Shown piece by piece: positions 1 to 11,845 of a DNA stretch of 64,000 bases. A model generated the notes under the pieces. It saw only the letters and a list, made by a program, of their open reading frames with translations. It was not told the origin of the DNA and did not search any database. The first letter of the stretch is position 1. Each line of letters opens with the position of its first letter. Source of the DNA: Eunapius fragilis (taxonomy: Eukaryota; Porifera; Demospongiae; Spongillida; Spongillidae); the NCBI GenBank assembly GCA_963681505.1, contig OY811971.1, positions 22,275,962-22,339,961 on the forward strand, written 5' to 3'. A program made the position numbers and the translations under genes.

Positions 1-359
1 TACATGTACATGTAAAAATAAACTTATTGGGACATCGGTTGAGGCAAGTGTCAGGAGAAGCAAACTCTTGCCCAAAGGCTATCTGTTGCCATTCAGAGAG
101 GCAATTCAGCTTCAGTAATGGGGACAATGAATGGGGATGATGATGAGTTTTTTTGGGTATGATTTAGTTCAATCGTATACATGTATTATATGTAATCTTG
201 AAATTATAACAGATAATTATCTATCACTGATTTGCAAGTAAATTTGAAATAATGAAATTCATTGCCGGTCAAACGGATACATAGGCCGGGGTAGGGCAGG
301 TAGGGCAACACCCCAATCTCTCTGACCACAAAACCATACTCTTATTGGAATGCTTATAG
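1..359. other. Unassigned sequence
   Basis: No gene, transposon end or convincing exon is visible. It opens with the 14-bp palindrome TACATGTACATGTA, a motif that recurs in this window. Confidence 0.5.
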
Positions 360-1010
360 CAGCTCATTTTATGAATTCATCTTACGAATGGGCGAGCGCA
401 GTGGATAGTTTGCTTCGATGTATTATTTCAGGCTCTAAAGTACCTGCATGCATGCGCGTACTGCGGGCGTGAATGAGTTATCAAAGATAACGTATATTTC
501 TTATGTCTATAACATTAATGCACGAACAATCGAACGATACGCAATATGCAACATAAGTCTCTTGTCACTGGCTGGGGATGTCATGAAGCTCAGTGTCCCG
601 TTCGTCCTATCGTCGTCGAGCAATCCATACATTGCATCACTTTAGCTGCTGGAGAATTATAGGCAGGTCATGTGTATCGCCTTCAATGGATCTCAGCTCA
701 CCTTTCACTGCCGTTTGCACTTTTGGCGTACGTACGTGCATCCCCTGCACAATGCACGAGCGGGATGAGTCGCTCGTGCTTTCTTCAATTGACGCCTGCA
801 TCGGACGTGTCGAAAGTACCAGTTCGTCACGAGCGCCAAGGGATGTGTTACGATCAGTCGCTTCGATTGGTTGTGCTGAATGCAGCAGAGAGAAGTCATG
901 TAAGGTAAGCTTATAGCCTGCAATGCGCTCATACACCTTCCATATTTTCTTGTCCGGCAATTAATTAAATAGAAGATTACTAGGTATAAATGCAGAAGTC
1001 TCGTACCCAG
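360..1010 (+). repeat. Dispersed repeat, left copy of a large inverted pair
   Basis: This block matches the reverse complement of about 25230-25775 with few differences. Both copies share a segment of alternating charged-looking codons around 740-860 that is also related, more distantly, to the R6 repeats at 6585, 15700 and 33860. Short open frames occur on both strands but neither looks like a known protein, so I treat it as non-coding repeat. Its partner sits 25 kb away in the opposite orientation, just before the start of the PBRM1-like gene. Confidence 0.7.
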
Positions 1011-1093
1011 ACCCATTATACGGTGGATTATATCATTTGGCGGTGATGTAATCCACCCGCAGCTGCATACAGTGGGTCTGGGTACGATAGTAA
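997..1093. mobile_element. Foldback MITE (family M5)
   Basis: The ends are inverted copies of GTCTCGTACCCAGACCC, and the interior carries a second inverted pair around GGTGGATTA / TAATCCACC. The same foldback design with the same ends is found at 62433-62554. It is too short to code for a protein. Confidence 0.7.
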
Positions 1094-1462
1094 GTCTGCG
1101 GGACCAATTATATTTTGTCCAGCAATTACTTTGTGGTTTTTAAAAATCCAGTCTGGTCAGAAATCATCGCGGCAGTGCACTGACGTTAATACAGGAAATG
1201 GCCCCTGCATGGCCTTCATGTGAACATTGCAAAATGCATAGGCGTAAGAAGGGGGAGGGGGGGGGAGGCCACTTTTATTACTGAGTATGAAAATTATATA
1301 AGTGCGGTTGATGTGTCACGAGCTTTATCAAATTATGGCGACAAAGTGAAAGCGAGTGTCAGACACTTATCCCTCTGTCTTTAATAATTTTTCGGGATGA
1401 CAGAAAGCTTTTCAAGCACTGCACATCATTTAGTTCATTAGTTGACAATTTATATATATGTA
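1094..1462. other. Unassigned sequence
   Basis: AT-rich and with no recognisable gene. A short G-rich run lies at about 1249-1267. Confidence 0.4.
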
Positions 1463-1720
1463 TATATTTCGGACAGTGTCCAGCAAAATCACCCTTGTGA
1501 TACTTCTTCAAAATTTCCAGGACTAGCAAAAGAAAAGTAACGCTTGCATTGAAATCCATGGCTAATTATAAATTCAGCATCTTATAACTTTATGATGGAT
1601 AGTCCAATTTTGGATGCGTAAGGACTATTTGACAGAAGCTGTTTGGAGTTCACGTAAAATAAAAAAAAATTGAAAACTAACCAGAAGGGTGATTTTGCTA
1701 GACACTGTCCCATATAATTA
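1463..1720. mobile_element. MITE (family M3), first copy
   Basis: About 260 bp with terminal inverted repeats built on GGGACAGTGTCCAGCAAAAT and AATCACCCTT. It is flanked by TA-rich sequence, compatible with TA target sites. The second copy, in the other orientation, is at 31880-32151 inside intron 7 of the PBRM1-like gene. No coding capacity. Confidence 0.7.
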
Positions 1721-4580
1721 TATAGTTACGGTTTGTAACCACATGCACCGCACAGGCATAGTAATATCCTGAATAAAAGACCGGAAAACAAAAATCTTAG
1801 CGAATCACATGTCATGTTATAATTTTCAGAGATTATGCAGTATATATTTTGTGTGCATTCATACTCTCCATATTTTTAATATCATAACAGGTTTCCCATC
1901 CAGCAAATCACAAATTAACATTAGAGTATTTGCTGAAATGCTCAAAGCAGTAACCACTCACACGTACTCTCTATTTAGAGGTAATAAAACTAGTAAAATT
2001 GTACTTCACTACTCCTATTACTACAGCTAACGCTGAAAGGTCTGAGACGAGTTAAAACCTATACTTGAGGTCAAGTATGATGCAGGAAATACTTAGCAAT
2101 GCAATGCTGCTTCATTGTCACAAAAATAAAACTGATTCATTGGACATGTCTGAAATAATTAAAGACTTTGTATCAGCAAATGATGCAAGGAATAATTATT
2201 TTGTGATGAAAAAAATCCCCATATTAATGTAGTTTGTACATTTTTTGGAATTATTTATTACAGCATTTGAAAACGTGCTCTTAAATGACCACGCCTACTT
2301 TAATGAAAATTAACTTCAGCCCCCCCCCCCCCCCCCCCTATTATTAAACACCTTCCTACGCCTCTGATTAATGTGAGCTTTTCTGCAATAATTAAAATTT
2401 CAAAAATTAAACTTAACTACACCAAGTAGACCGCCCCTGAATGCTTGCTGGCAGCAGGCCCAAACGGCCCCCAAACCCCTATCTCTGCACAGTGTTTGGT
2501 TAGTGCGAACATGTAATGTGCATTAAAAACATACACAATTTGTCCTCTTCCGCTATTGCTATTACTAACAATAATGGTGTCAGTGAGAAGGCCTGCTGGC
2601 TGCACCAATGCGAGTGTTGTATTTGGCTGGATTGTAGCCACATTGCTCCACCATACCAGGGATAGGAAGGTGGAGCGGAAGTTCTTAGATGCGAGTGGCG
2701 TCCCAACTTTGAAGTGGAAGAGGGGTGAGTGGAACACTGGCAGCATTATCTGTAGGCCTCCATTGCTAGAACTGGACACGCCAATCTGGTTTGCTTGATG
2801 AAGAAGTGCATGCCAGCTGAGTAGAGTGGAACATAGGGGTATTTAAGTAAATTTGTTGAGCCTAAGGTGGATATCCCTGGAGGTGTTGAACACTCCGGAT
2901 GGTCAGTCTCAGCATTGGGTTCCTGGTACTGCTCTTACCCAGTACAAAAATAGATACAGGAGTGTCCTCGAGTAATATGTTGCCTCATCTCCATAGAACA
3001 GACTTTTAACACAACTCTTGATATTGAACCCTAGAAAAGAAATACCAAGACTTTATGCATCAGACGTAAATGCCTCTACCACTAACCAAAGGTTTTGCAT
3101 CGGGCCCAAAGCACACTCCACCCCCCTCCCATCATGCAAAGTTTATGGCATCAGGCACAAAAGGCCCCAGCCACATACATGTACATGTAGTAGAACTTGG
3201 TACAAGTAGCTCAATACAAGTGATGTGCTGTAGCCAGCTAACATCAGATTAGGATAACCTCAGTTTACATAGCAACAATGCCCTATTGTTGTCACCTCTG
3301 AGCTGCACATAATGAATATTATTTAGGCACAACTGTACATGTACCTATGGGACAGCTCGTCTAGCAAAATCAGGCTTGCACAGTGGTTTAAAACCATAGG
3401 TGACCAGGACATTTTCAAATTGTTGTGAACCAATAAACCTAAATTGTTTGTATTGTTGCTTATAATGAGGTGGTGCTAAGTAAATCATGATATTAATTAT
3501 GGTTAATTAATTAAAATCTAATCAAAACAATCAAGTTTAACTATATACCCAACTGTAATGAACTGAAACATTTTAACACAACATTTTAATAATACTAAAC
3601 ATTTACTACCATATCATAGCAATTAATGTTAATAGTCATTTCAGAATAATTTATTAAAATCAACCCAATGAAATCAAAATATTTTGATCTTAATATGACT
3701 TAATCGTTCGGTAGATCGCTTATAAACGTACCGAAGGGATTCCTTCAGCTCATTGTACTCCCCTAGTATAAACATGTACACGTACAGACAACAAAAGACA
3801 AAAGTGCGCGCGCACGAAGCACTCTCGTTTCTAACAAAAACAGCATAGACGGCGCATCATTAAGAACACAAATGCTATCTATCAGACAGCACTAAGGCCC
3901 GAGAACAGCTTCGCTTGCATCGTAGCGTAGTGGCTTTAATAGTCCCCAGTCTCTTATTTGTGGCTATTTTTACCCGTTATTAACAAATTATCGTTATAGT
4001 ATTGATCTGTTACGAAGTGTTTTGTCGCGTCCGTTTAAGAATCGGCAGGATTCGGCGAGCATTATACTAAGGGCCAACGATAGATGAAAGTATTTAAACA
4101 CACAACACAGTATATAGCGCTCTAGCTTCGTTGAGCAATGAATCTAAAGTAGATTTGGGTAAAAATGGCGTCATTTTGGACCACAAATAAACAAATATCT
4201 TTAGCACAATTCATGAGAATGTCATAAATCAAGTATCATTGAAATGCTAATAAAAAGTTCTATCTAATCATTCCTTAACAATTGACTTTGTACTGTCGGA
4301 TACATAACTAGCTCATGTTTTTAGGCTAGGGTGGAAAATGGCATGATTAATGCTTTCCCTTCACACAGCTCTTTACACTTTGTGAATCCTTACAGATTTA
4401 TCTAATATTGTGATACTGTAGGGTATTACACAACAGTTTTTCCACTTGAAATGAAAAATCCTTTCCTACCAAATGTCCTGGTCCTAAACCACTGTGGCTT
4501 GTAAGGTTATAATTTTATTACTATAAAAATTGCACGTTACATTAATCAATACATCTTCGCTACGGTATTACCTTTTACTT
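1721..4580. other. Long stretch without a supported gene
   Basis: I see no exon with a recognisable product. The longest frame is 120 codons on the minus strand (2417-2779). It matches nothing I know and lacks a convincing splice or promoter context. A poly-C run sits at about 2322-2339. A TACATGTACATGTA palindrome is at 3176-3189. The part from about 3710 to 4090 is less AT-rich than its surroundings and could be a promoter or a non-coding RNA, but nothing specific supports that. Confidence 0.4.
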
Positions 4581-4599
4581 TCGTACACTTGTTCCCACA

Positions 4600-4930
4600 C
4601 CATTTCTGTACCGGTACATACTGATTGTGTGTGCATGTGTGTATGTATGTGTACACGTGTGCATATGTGTGCGTATGTGTGTATGTGTTGAAAAGTGCAA
4701 AGCAATAGAAAACTTTTCAATGCCCTTGATACTTCAAAGGCAACATAGCTTTGGAAGGTGGCAGTGAATATTATTGCTAACCTTATTACCAAACTGTTTC
4801 TCAGCTTTCTTCACAAGCACAGAACCATAGCTGTGTGTATGTATGTGTACACGTGTGCATGTGTGTGCATGTGTGGGTATGTATGTATGTGTGTGTGCAT
4901 GCGTGTGCATGTGTGTGCAAAGCAATTGAA
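4600..4930. repeat. Two blocks of imperfect (TG/TATG) microsatellite
   Basis: GTGTGTGCATG/GTATGTG-type repeats at about 4626-4690 and 4833-4920 are separated by a related 140-bp spacer, suggesting a local duplication. Short open frames here on either strand are microsatellite translations. Confidence 0.8.
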
Positions 4931-5110
4931 AACTATATTTAGCACACGAACAACATACTATATCCTACATATAGAAATGTGCTAAATATAGGACTATTCC
5001 ATTTTCCCTTATTATTAGACCCTTGTTTCCTTCCTTTTTACACCACCATTGCCTTCAAATCCTATATGCCACCAACTTTCTCATAGAGAATGTTTTTTAT
5101 ATACTTGTTT
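4931..5110. mobile_element. Partial M1 foldback MITE
   Basis: This is essentially one arm of the M1 palindromic MITE that is complete at 16557-16839. It shares the TGCTAAATATAGGACTAT, CCTTGTTTCCTT and CCAACTTTCTCATAGAGAA landmarks in order. The opposite arm is mostly lost. Confidence 0.7.
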
Positions 5111-5204
5111 CATTGATTTTTATTCATACCCGATTATGGGCCGTATAGCATGTTAAGTAATCCATCTTGATATGAGAGGGAGGTTGTAAAGGTACGACAT
5201 ACCT

Positions 5205-5560
5205 TTGAGTGACCTTAACTCTTTCGCCGAGCGAGATGCACGTTCAGGACTATGGCAATATCGCTGTCTTTTTTCAGGATCTGCTCGATACCTTGCACGT
5301 CGAGAGGTCCGTTCCTTTTCAGGATCTGAGGGGGCTTTAAGGGGCGGCCGAAATAGAAGAGAGGTTATAAATTGTCGCCCCAGCGCGATCGAACCCACGA
5401 ACGCATTTTGTACCGGGCCAGACTGAAGCAGACAGCACCCTCCCCCCCCCCCCCCCCCCCCCCATCCCCCTTCCTACAGTCTACTAATCGCATCTAGATA
5501 CCTTGCGCGTCGAGAGGTCCGTTTCTTTTCAGGCTCTGCTCGATATTTTCGAGCGAATAA
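5205..5560. repeat. Short repeats around CGTCGAGAGGTCCGTT, with a poly-C run
   Basis: The phrase CGTCGAGAGGTCCGTT followed by TTTTCAGG occurs at about 5298 and 5509, next to repeated TCTGCTCGATA. A poly-C run lies at about 5443-5463. On the minus strand near 5390 a GGGTTCGATCGC stretch resembles a pol III box B, so a tRNA-derived SINE fragment is possible. I could not find a matching box A. Confidence 0.4.
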
Positions 5561-5789
5561 CAAGAACGATTATAGTACGCACGTGCACGTTGTTAAAAAT
5601 ACATAATCTCCACAGTTAATTACCACTACGTGTAGTGCCCAGACCGTACACATTTGATTACATGATGTATACTGCTAGTAGTACTTCGTATAAAGAGCGA
5701 AGTAGGACCTATCCGAGTCGTGTCAGTGCAGTAAGCTTAACTATACGTGATTTGCTAACACAACCACCGATATATGTCATGTAGCCTCG

Positions 5790-6115
5790 AGACGTTTTGA
5801 CCACAGAAGCGAGAATGCCAACGAATTCTGAAGCCATTGGTATGATTTTTATTTCTTAAAAGTGTTCCTATCCCGAGTTATGCGTGGTCAAGAACAAGAA
5901 CAAGAAGAACGAGAAATACGTGGGACTGGGTACGAGTTTCGAAAATTGTTTTGTTCTCTACAACCACGCGATTCTGTGACATCAAACAAACACGAAACTA
6001 CTTGTTGTTACCTTCTTGTACGACGACGATAACAAGGTAAGCCATCCGCTCGTCGGGAGTCTTGTTAGAAGCGGGTCGCGTTTTTTAATGACATTCATAA
6101 TCGGGGTCAAATCCT
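5790..6115 (+). repeat. Dispersed repeat R5
   Basis: It matches the reverse complement of 16180-16515: the CTCGTACCC phrase, the runs of AAGAA/TTCTT, the ACCACGCG stretch and the AAAAAACGCGACCCG end all correspond. The two copies are in opposite orientation. No protein is recognised. Confidence 0.6.
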
Positions 6116-6181
6116 ATATGAGAGTTACTAACGTAACTCTCGATACACTTGCGTGAAGCTGTATAGGTTTCATACACCGTG

Positions 6182-6990
6182 GGTGGGGCACAGCTGTGGC
6201 TTCTAGGTTACAGGAAACATAATGTTTTGAATTTGCAGGGGTAGTAAAAATGAAGAGAGCTGGAAGATTTTGTCATCTTTGATATTATTTCATGAAAGAT
6301 GCCAACTTGAGTACATCATAACGAAGAATATTAGCACACAAATATCTTACGTGCAAAACTATAGGGTGGGTGGAAACCCTTACTGGTTGTGTTTTAAAAT
6401 ATGAACAAAAATGTACAGGCCATTATATGTTGTACTGTATGTTAAAGTAAAATAATACTGTAATTTAACTGTTCCTTTTGTTGGCTATGAGCCAGCTTTC
6501 ACCTTCGGCCAAGTGTTGCATGAGTGATCCGTACATTGAACTGCAGCTGGCCTACATGTTATTATTAATGATTATAATTAAGCCTTGGCTAAAACAACTC
6601 ACCTGTTAGTTGCATACATGCGTATACGTCCATGCCTTGCGCAACACAAGAACGAGACACGTCACTGGTGCTTTCTTGGATTGACGTATGCTTCGGAGGT
6701 ATCCAATTGCAGTGAAGAAGTACCATTTCATCGCGAGCGCCAAGCGATGTGTTACGCTCCGTCGCCTCAATTGCTTGTACTGCAAAGAGCTCATGTTAAA
6801 GTTTATTATCTAATAGCCTGCAAAGCGCTCACCTTCCATTGTCGTGCGGTACGAACCGTGCGCAATGCTTGAATGATAGTAATCGCCGCAACGTTCCTGC
6901 ATATAGAGCCTAGCTGATATTGGAGAGGACCTGCACGCTACGCGTTCGCCCGCGTGTGTCAGGCAACCATACATGGTAACCTTAATTAAA
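6182..6990 (+). repeat. R6 repeat upstream of PBRM1 copy 1
   Basis: Shares a series of blocks with 13495-14770, 15560-16060 and 32153-34260: GGGCACAGCTRTGGCTTCTAG, then GATGCCAACTTGAGTACATC, then GAGCCAGCTTTCACC, then the region with GCCAAGCGATGTGTTACGC. R6-type sequence precedes PBRM1 exon 8 in this copy, in the 15-kb copy and in the parental gene, which suggests it is ancestral intron sequence carried along by duplication rather than independent insertions. Confidence 0.65.
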
Positions 6991-7017
6991 TTGTGTGTGA
7001 ATAATGTGGTACTAGGG

Positions 7018-8547
7018 TAAGGCTGCTGCTGCTGCTGTGTTGGTTACATACCTAGTACCACATTATTCATACACATTTTTTAGCTACATTGTTTTGATGA
7101 AGCAAGTACATTGTAACTTGGTATGATACAATTGTATGTGCCACTCATCTGTATGACCATTAGGTGATATACACCTGTACATATATGTGTGTGGTCATGT
7201 TTATATTCAAATAGAGTGACAAGTACATCAACCTCAAGGCCATACAAGATGACCTGATACTTATGGTCAAGAATGCACACCACTTTAATGAACCTAACTC
7301 TGAAATATACAAGGTAGGGAGGGGGCTATTGATCTTGTGAGCTCTTGTAATCCCCCATGTCTGATGTCATGTGACCTTGGCATGTTCCTACTTAGATGGC
7401 TAGCATCCTCAAGAAACACATCATTGCTAAGTGTTTGGAGTTGGAGAGGAAGTATCAGACAGTGGTCAAGACTATGTGAGTACTTTGTGGAGCAGGTGCA
7501 TGTTACTGCTAGTGCTGTATGGATAATTAGAGTACCCTATTGTACTGTGTGCATGTGTGCTTATGTGTAGGTGTGTATGTGCACATGTGTATTTGAAGGT
7601 ATGCGTGGTGTGTGTGACATTGCCCCCTGTGGTTCCACAGACCGGTGGTGGCCAAGGGATCTATGAAGAGAGTATCTCTCTCAGAGAGCAGTGGCAAGCC
7701 ATCCCCAGCGGTACCTGGTGAGGAGGTGGGGTCAAAGGTCAAGCACAAGGAAGATGATGAATATTCTGATGTAGAACTGGTGGGAAGGTAAGGGGTGTGG
7801 CTAATAAGAGGGAAGGTAAGGGGTGTAGCTAATATGAATAGTGGTAAGGGGTGTGGCTAGGATGCTGTCTTGACAGGTACATGTATGGTGTATGGATGTG
7901 AGGTACATGTAAGGGATATTATCTTTCCCTCAGTGATGGGAGCTCTGATGTTTACAACGACAGTATCAGTGATACAGCTGAGCAGGACAGACAGGAGGAG
8001 GGGATGGAGGAAGGGGAGGGAGAGAGGTTTTAGCAGCTGCAGTATGTTTTGCCTTTGGTGTGGTAGCAATGTTCCAAAAGCGAATGGATAGAATAGCTCT
8101 GGATACACCAGACGCTGAAGATGTTGCTTTTGTGTGGAGATAGTTAATATTTGAGAATCTGACCGGTATTCAAGTCCACAAATGCCATATTTTGTACTGT
8201 GGACACATTTTGTACTGTTGACACCATTATCATTGGTATAATCATTGGTGTATTGACTGGACAGGTGTACCATCTGGCCTGTCTTATGTGGTCATACATA
8301 GTTTAATTTGGTTCTTCCCTCATATTCCAGTACAAGAGACTACCCTCCATCAAGAAGCGTCTCATGGCCATCTATAGGGTCCTGGTCCAGTACAGGGACC
8401 CTACTGATGGGAGGGTCATCACTGAGCTGTTTGTGAAGCGGCCGTCACCAAAGATGTACCCTGAGTACTACACCATCATCAAGTGTCCTATTGACCTGAA
8501 GGAGATATACCTGAAGATCAGAGAACTCAAGGTATGGTACCTGTGTG

Positions 8548-8594
<47 letters not shown>

Positions 8595-8772
8595 ACGTGT
8601 GTTGTGTGACGTATGTTGTGTGTATGCTTCCAACGTGCATTTACATTAGATATTAAATTAAATGAAAAGGTTTTGTCAGCTGCAACGGGTATCTAGTTAA
8701 TTAAATTGTGTTATGAAAAGAAACGGTACTACCATACATGTGCGTGAATGAAACAGTTTTGTTGTCACTAAT
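7018..8772 (+). pseudogene. Truncated PBRM1-like copy 1 (exons 8-12)
   Basis: Exon equivalents are 7215-7313, 7396-7475, 7641-7787, 7934-8026 and 8331-8531. They encode the end of bromodomain 2, an acidic linker, and the first half of bromodomain 3 (ELFVKRPSPKMYPEYY is visible). Intron sequences also match the parental gene at 36100-38280. The exon-11 equivalent is cut short at 8026: about 270 bp, containing the rest of the exon, its donor and the next intron start, are missing. Homology to the parental intron stops at 8772, where a large insertion begins. There is no upstream start exon and nothing downstream of exon 12, so it cannot make a normal protein. Confidence 0.9.
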
Positions 8773-9269
8773 ACACATGTAACCCTTCCTTATTGTCGAC
8801 ATTTGTGTTCTGCTGGCACATATATTTTAAATGCCCACTGGTTTTCATTTCATCTGCACGGCTGGCACACACACACACCCATGAACCACACCCATGAACA
8901 TACACATGTCTCATGTCACGACTATTCACACTCTTTCCACCATAAGACACTACTCTTTTCCCCTTGCTGTAAACCCTGTAAATTGTTATGTTGTGTGCTA
9001 CATGGATTTTCTCATATGCTTTGTCAATTTGAACTTTTTTTTCTATGTCTTTCGATTACAGTGCTTTCACTGGCCTAATATACAACCTCTTTCTCAACTA
9101 TTTTTGTTATGTTTATATTCAGATTGATTCTCTTTATGTTTGGTTCTACATGTGCAAATATTCCATTACCTTCTATTTCTTTAGTGGTCATAATTGTATC
9201 AGCACAAAATGGTAGTATGTCTTGTCAGACTCATGCCCTCCACTGTATGCTCATATCCCATGGCCTCCT

Positions 9270-10003
9270 CTCAGGTATGTTAAGACTGGCTACACTATAT
9301 TTGGAATTTGAATTTTCTGCAAATTCAAACATTACAACATGCCGCTTTTCTGTTTGGGTACTTCTTGTAGCTATTCTCTTTATACCAAATCTTTGTTCCA
9401 TGATCCCGCAAATTAATTTAATTGATAGTTGTCATAGCAACCTTAGTAGTTTATTGTTGCGCGCTCCGAAATATGGGGGCGTTTCCTTACGTTTTCGCAA
9501 AACCCGGGTGATTGAATATCGTTGTTTGTGGACAAAAGCAGTTATATATTATTTATTTGATACTACTCTAACTAATGTGGGTGGGCACTACGAAATATAA
9601 CATCGTTTGCATAAGTTGCACAACGAAAATGATGAATTTTGTACTCAATTTTTCGCAGTTCTAATGTTTGTCTGCAAGCGCTCGAAGCGTTTCGAAATAG
9701 TGATTAAAAAGCCTAGTATAATGATTAAATGTGGGTATCCCAGAAGTAGAAGAACTGCAGAAACATGCGAAAAACTATTCTTTTATCGCCCGGGTTTTCA
9801 AATCTAACATTAAGACAATTATTTCACCGTGCGTAACTGTTGTCATGGAAACAACATTATATATTAATTACGCGCTATCAATCCAAAGTGTATTGGACAT
9901 TATTAATCTGTGGTAACGTCTGTGTATGAATATTTATGAATAAACGCTTCATTTGGCAGCCATTTAATAATTTTAGGTGTAGTCAGTCTTAACACACCTG
10001 AGC
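9270..10003. mobile_element. Nested MITE-like element with 23-26 bp terminal inverted repeats
   Basis: The left end reads AGGTATGTTAAGACTGGCTA and the right end is the complement of AGGTGTGTTAAGACTGACTA, continuing to CAC on each side. It interrupts the left inverted-repeat arm of the larger element. An open frame of 163 codons overlaps it (9109-9600) but crosses the element boundary and resembles nothing known. Confidence 0.55.
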
Positions 10004-10534
10004 TCTACATGGTCATGTCCAAAGGCCTCCATGTCACTGATATGGATTTGTTTTCACACATGTAACTGGACTGTGTGTTGCATGTATTGGACTGGTGTCA
10101 GTGGGGTAGGAAGCACGGGGGTCGTGGGGGCAAATGTCACAATACGTTTGTCAGAGGCCCCCATGAGGCTCCACTATACATGTCACTGTACCCAAATTCA
10201 GACTGTGCTTCATTGGGAGGGTTTTAAAGACTCCTCTATTTCAGCTGATAGTGGTCATGAAAGAGTTAGAATGATGGGGGGGGGCTCAAATCTTATGTCC
10301 CCATCAAGGTGCTCTTGTATATATAGCTGCATACTAGTGTTGAAGTTAGTCAGTGCTGTGTGTATACCCATGGGTAAATAGAAGCCATGTCAGTGAATGC
10401 TCTCTGTATAAACTACATGTATACAGTGGCCCAGTCTTTCCAAATCTTTGAGATAGGCTAGCCACTGCCACTTATGCAAGGCTTCCATCTGTCCACAAGT
10501 TGAAATAAAATCCTCCAAGGTACCAATGCTACAA

Positions 10535-10595
<61 letters not shown>
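10535..10595. repeat. (CA)n microsatellite
   Basis: Near-perfect CA dinucleotide tract with one CAAA interruption. Confidence 0.95.
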
Positions 10596-10597
<2 letters not shown>

Positions 10598-10989
10598 GGT
10601 GGTCTTGAAAAAGCTTAGCAAGCTGTATCCTGACCTCTACCAGTGGACACTATGCTAGCCCCTACACCCATGCAACTACAAGGCCACCAATGGATGCATG
10701 TTACCTGCTCCTCCACATCAGGGCTTCCATCTCCACCAGTAGACACCTCTTTCACACGGGATTTCACACCCACTTCACAGCAGGTGCCCCTTGCTCCTCC
10801 ACATCAGGGCACCCCCTCTTCCATAGATGTCACACTTCTACGTAGGGATCTCCTTCCCCCATTTTACCATTCCATCCAGGAGACACCCCCCCCACCTCCT
10901 CCACACAGTATATTCCTCCTAAACTGTGAAACACCACTAATGGTCTTACATGTATTTCAAAATACTCTAAATTTGTTATGTTCTACCTC

Positions 10990-11215
10990 ATGAAGAAAAA
11001 GAACTCATGGAACAAGTAAAAAAAAATCTTTGTGAGAAAATTGGTATATATGATTGTAAGGCAATAGTGGTGTAAAAAGGAAATATGTAATAGCCCTATA
11101 TTTAGAACATTATGTTGTTCAACTGTGCGCGTATTACATTTCCCCTTAGTAGACCCTTGTTTCCTTTCATTTTGCCTTCCAATCCTATTTGCCATCAACT
11201 TTCTCATAGAGATTG
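10990..11215. mobile_element. Decayed M1 foldback MITE
   Basis: Both arms are present but diverged: GAGAAAATTGGTATATATGA, GTGGTGTAAAAAGGAAA and a TATATTTAG turn on the left, and CCTTGTTTCC and CATCAACTTTCTCATAGAG on the right, as in the intact copy at 16557-16839. A (CA)n tract follows at about 11335-11390. Confidence 0.6.
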
Positions 11216-11353
11216 TCTGTACTACTTGTATGCAAGGCTTCCATCCTCTAGGTGAGCAGATCTAGAAGTAGCTTGTCAACACATCACAAAAATAAATTGC
11301 AAACAAAGATTCCAATGTTACGTAAACATACACATACACTCACATACACAAAT

Positions 11354-11387
<34 letters not shown>

Positions 11388-11754
11388 ACGGAAATTCCAA
11401 TGCTACTTATGATTAGTGGTTCTGGTGAGGATGGCTGTCATGTTTGCTACACATATGACCAAATGCAAAAGCCTATGGAACTCACAGGTCTGTAATATGT
11501 TTGGAAGCGGCACTGCCCCAGATCCAAAAAAATAAATATGACACCAACTGCTCTGATCCTCAGGTGGGTATGTGACCATATGTCTCAAATTAAATGGCAG
11601 AGTCCTAAACACAAAGGCATTAGCCTATCTATTTGCCATCATCTCATGTAAATCAACATTCCATGGGTGACTTCCATGGGTGGCTTTGCATCTGGTCATA
11701 GCAAACTGACAGTCATACCCACCAGAACACCACTAATTCTAAGTAGCACTGGTT

Positions 11755-11785
11755 TGTGTGTGTGTGTGTGTGTGTGTGCGTGTAC

Positions 11786-11843
<58 letters not shown>

Positions 11844-11845
11844 AT
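11755..11845. repeat. (TG)n microsatellite
   Basis: TG dinucleotide tract interrupted once by CGTGTACGTGTATATG. Confidence 0.95.

Noticed and set aside
2417-2779. 120-codon frame on the minus strand
   Set aside because: No recognisable domain, no splice or promoter context, and low-complexity neighbours. Kept only as part of an unassigned stretch.
5380-5430. Possible tRNA gene on the minus strand
   Set aside because: Only a box-B-like GGTTCGATCGC is present. I could not fold a cloverleaf or find box A. At best a SINE fragment.
6585-6872. 95-codon frame in R6 (and similar ones at 15697 and 33857)
   Set aside because: Reading frames are shifted and truncated among copies, with no preference for synonymous change visible by eye. 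More likely repeat or former intron sequence.
9109-9600. 163-codon open frame on the + strand
   Set aside because: It crosses the boundary between the large inverted-repeat arm and a nested MITE-like element, has biased composition and matches no family I know, so I treat it as chance.
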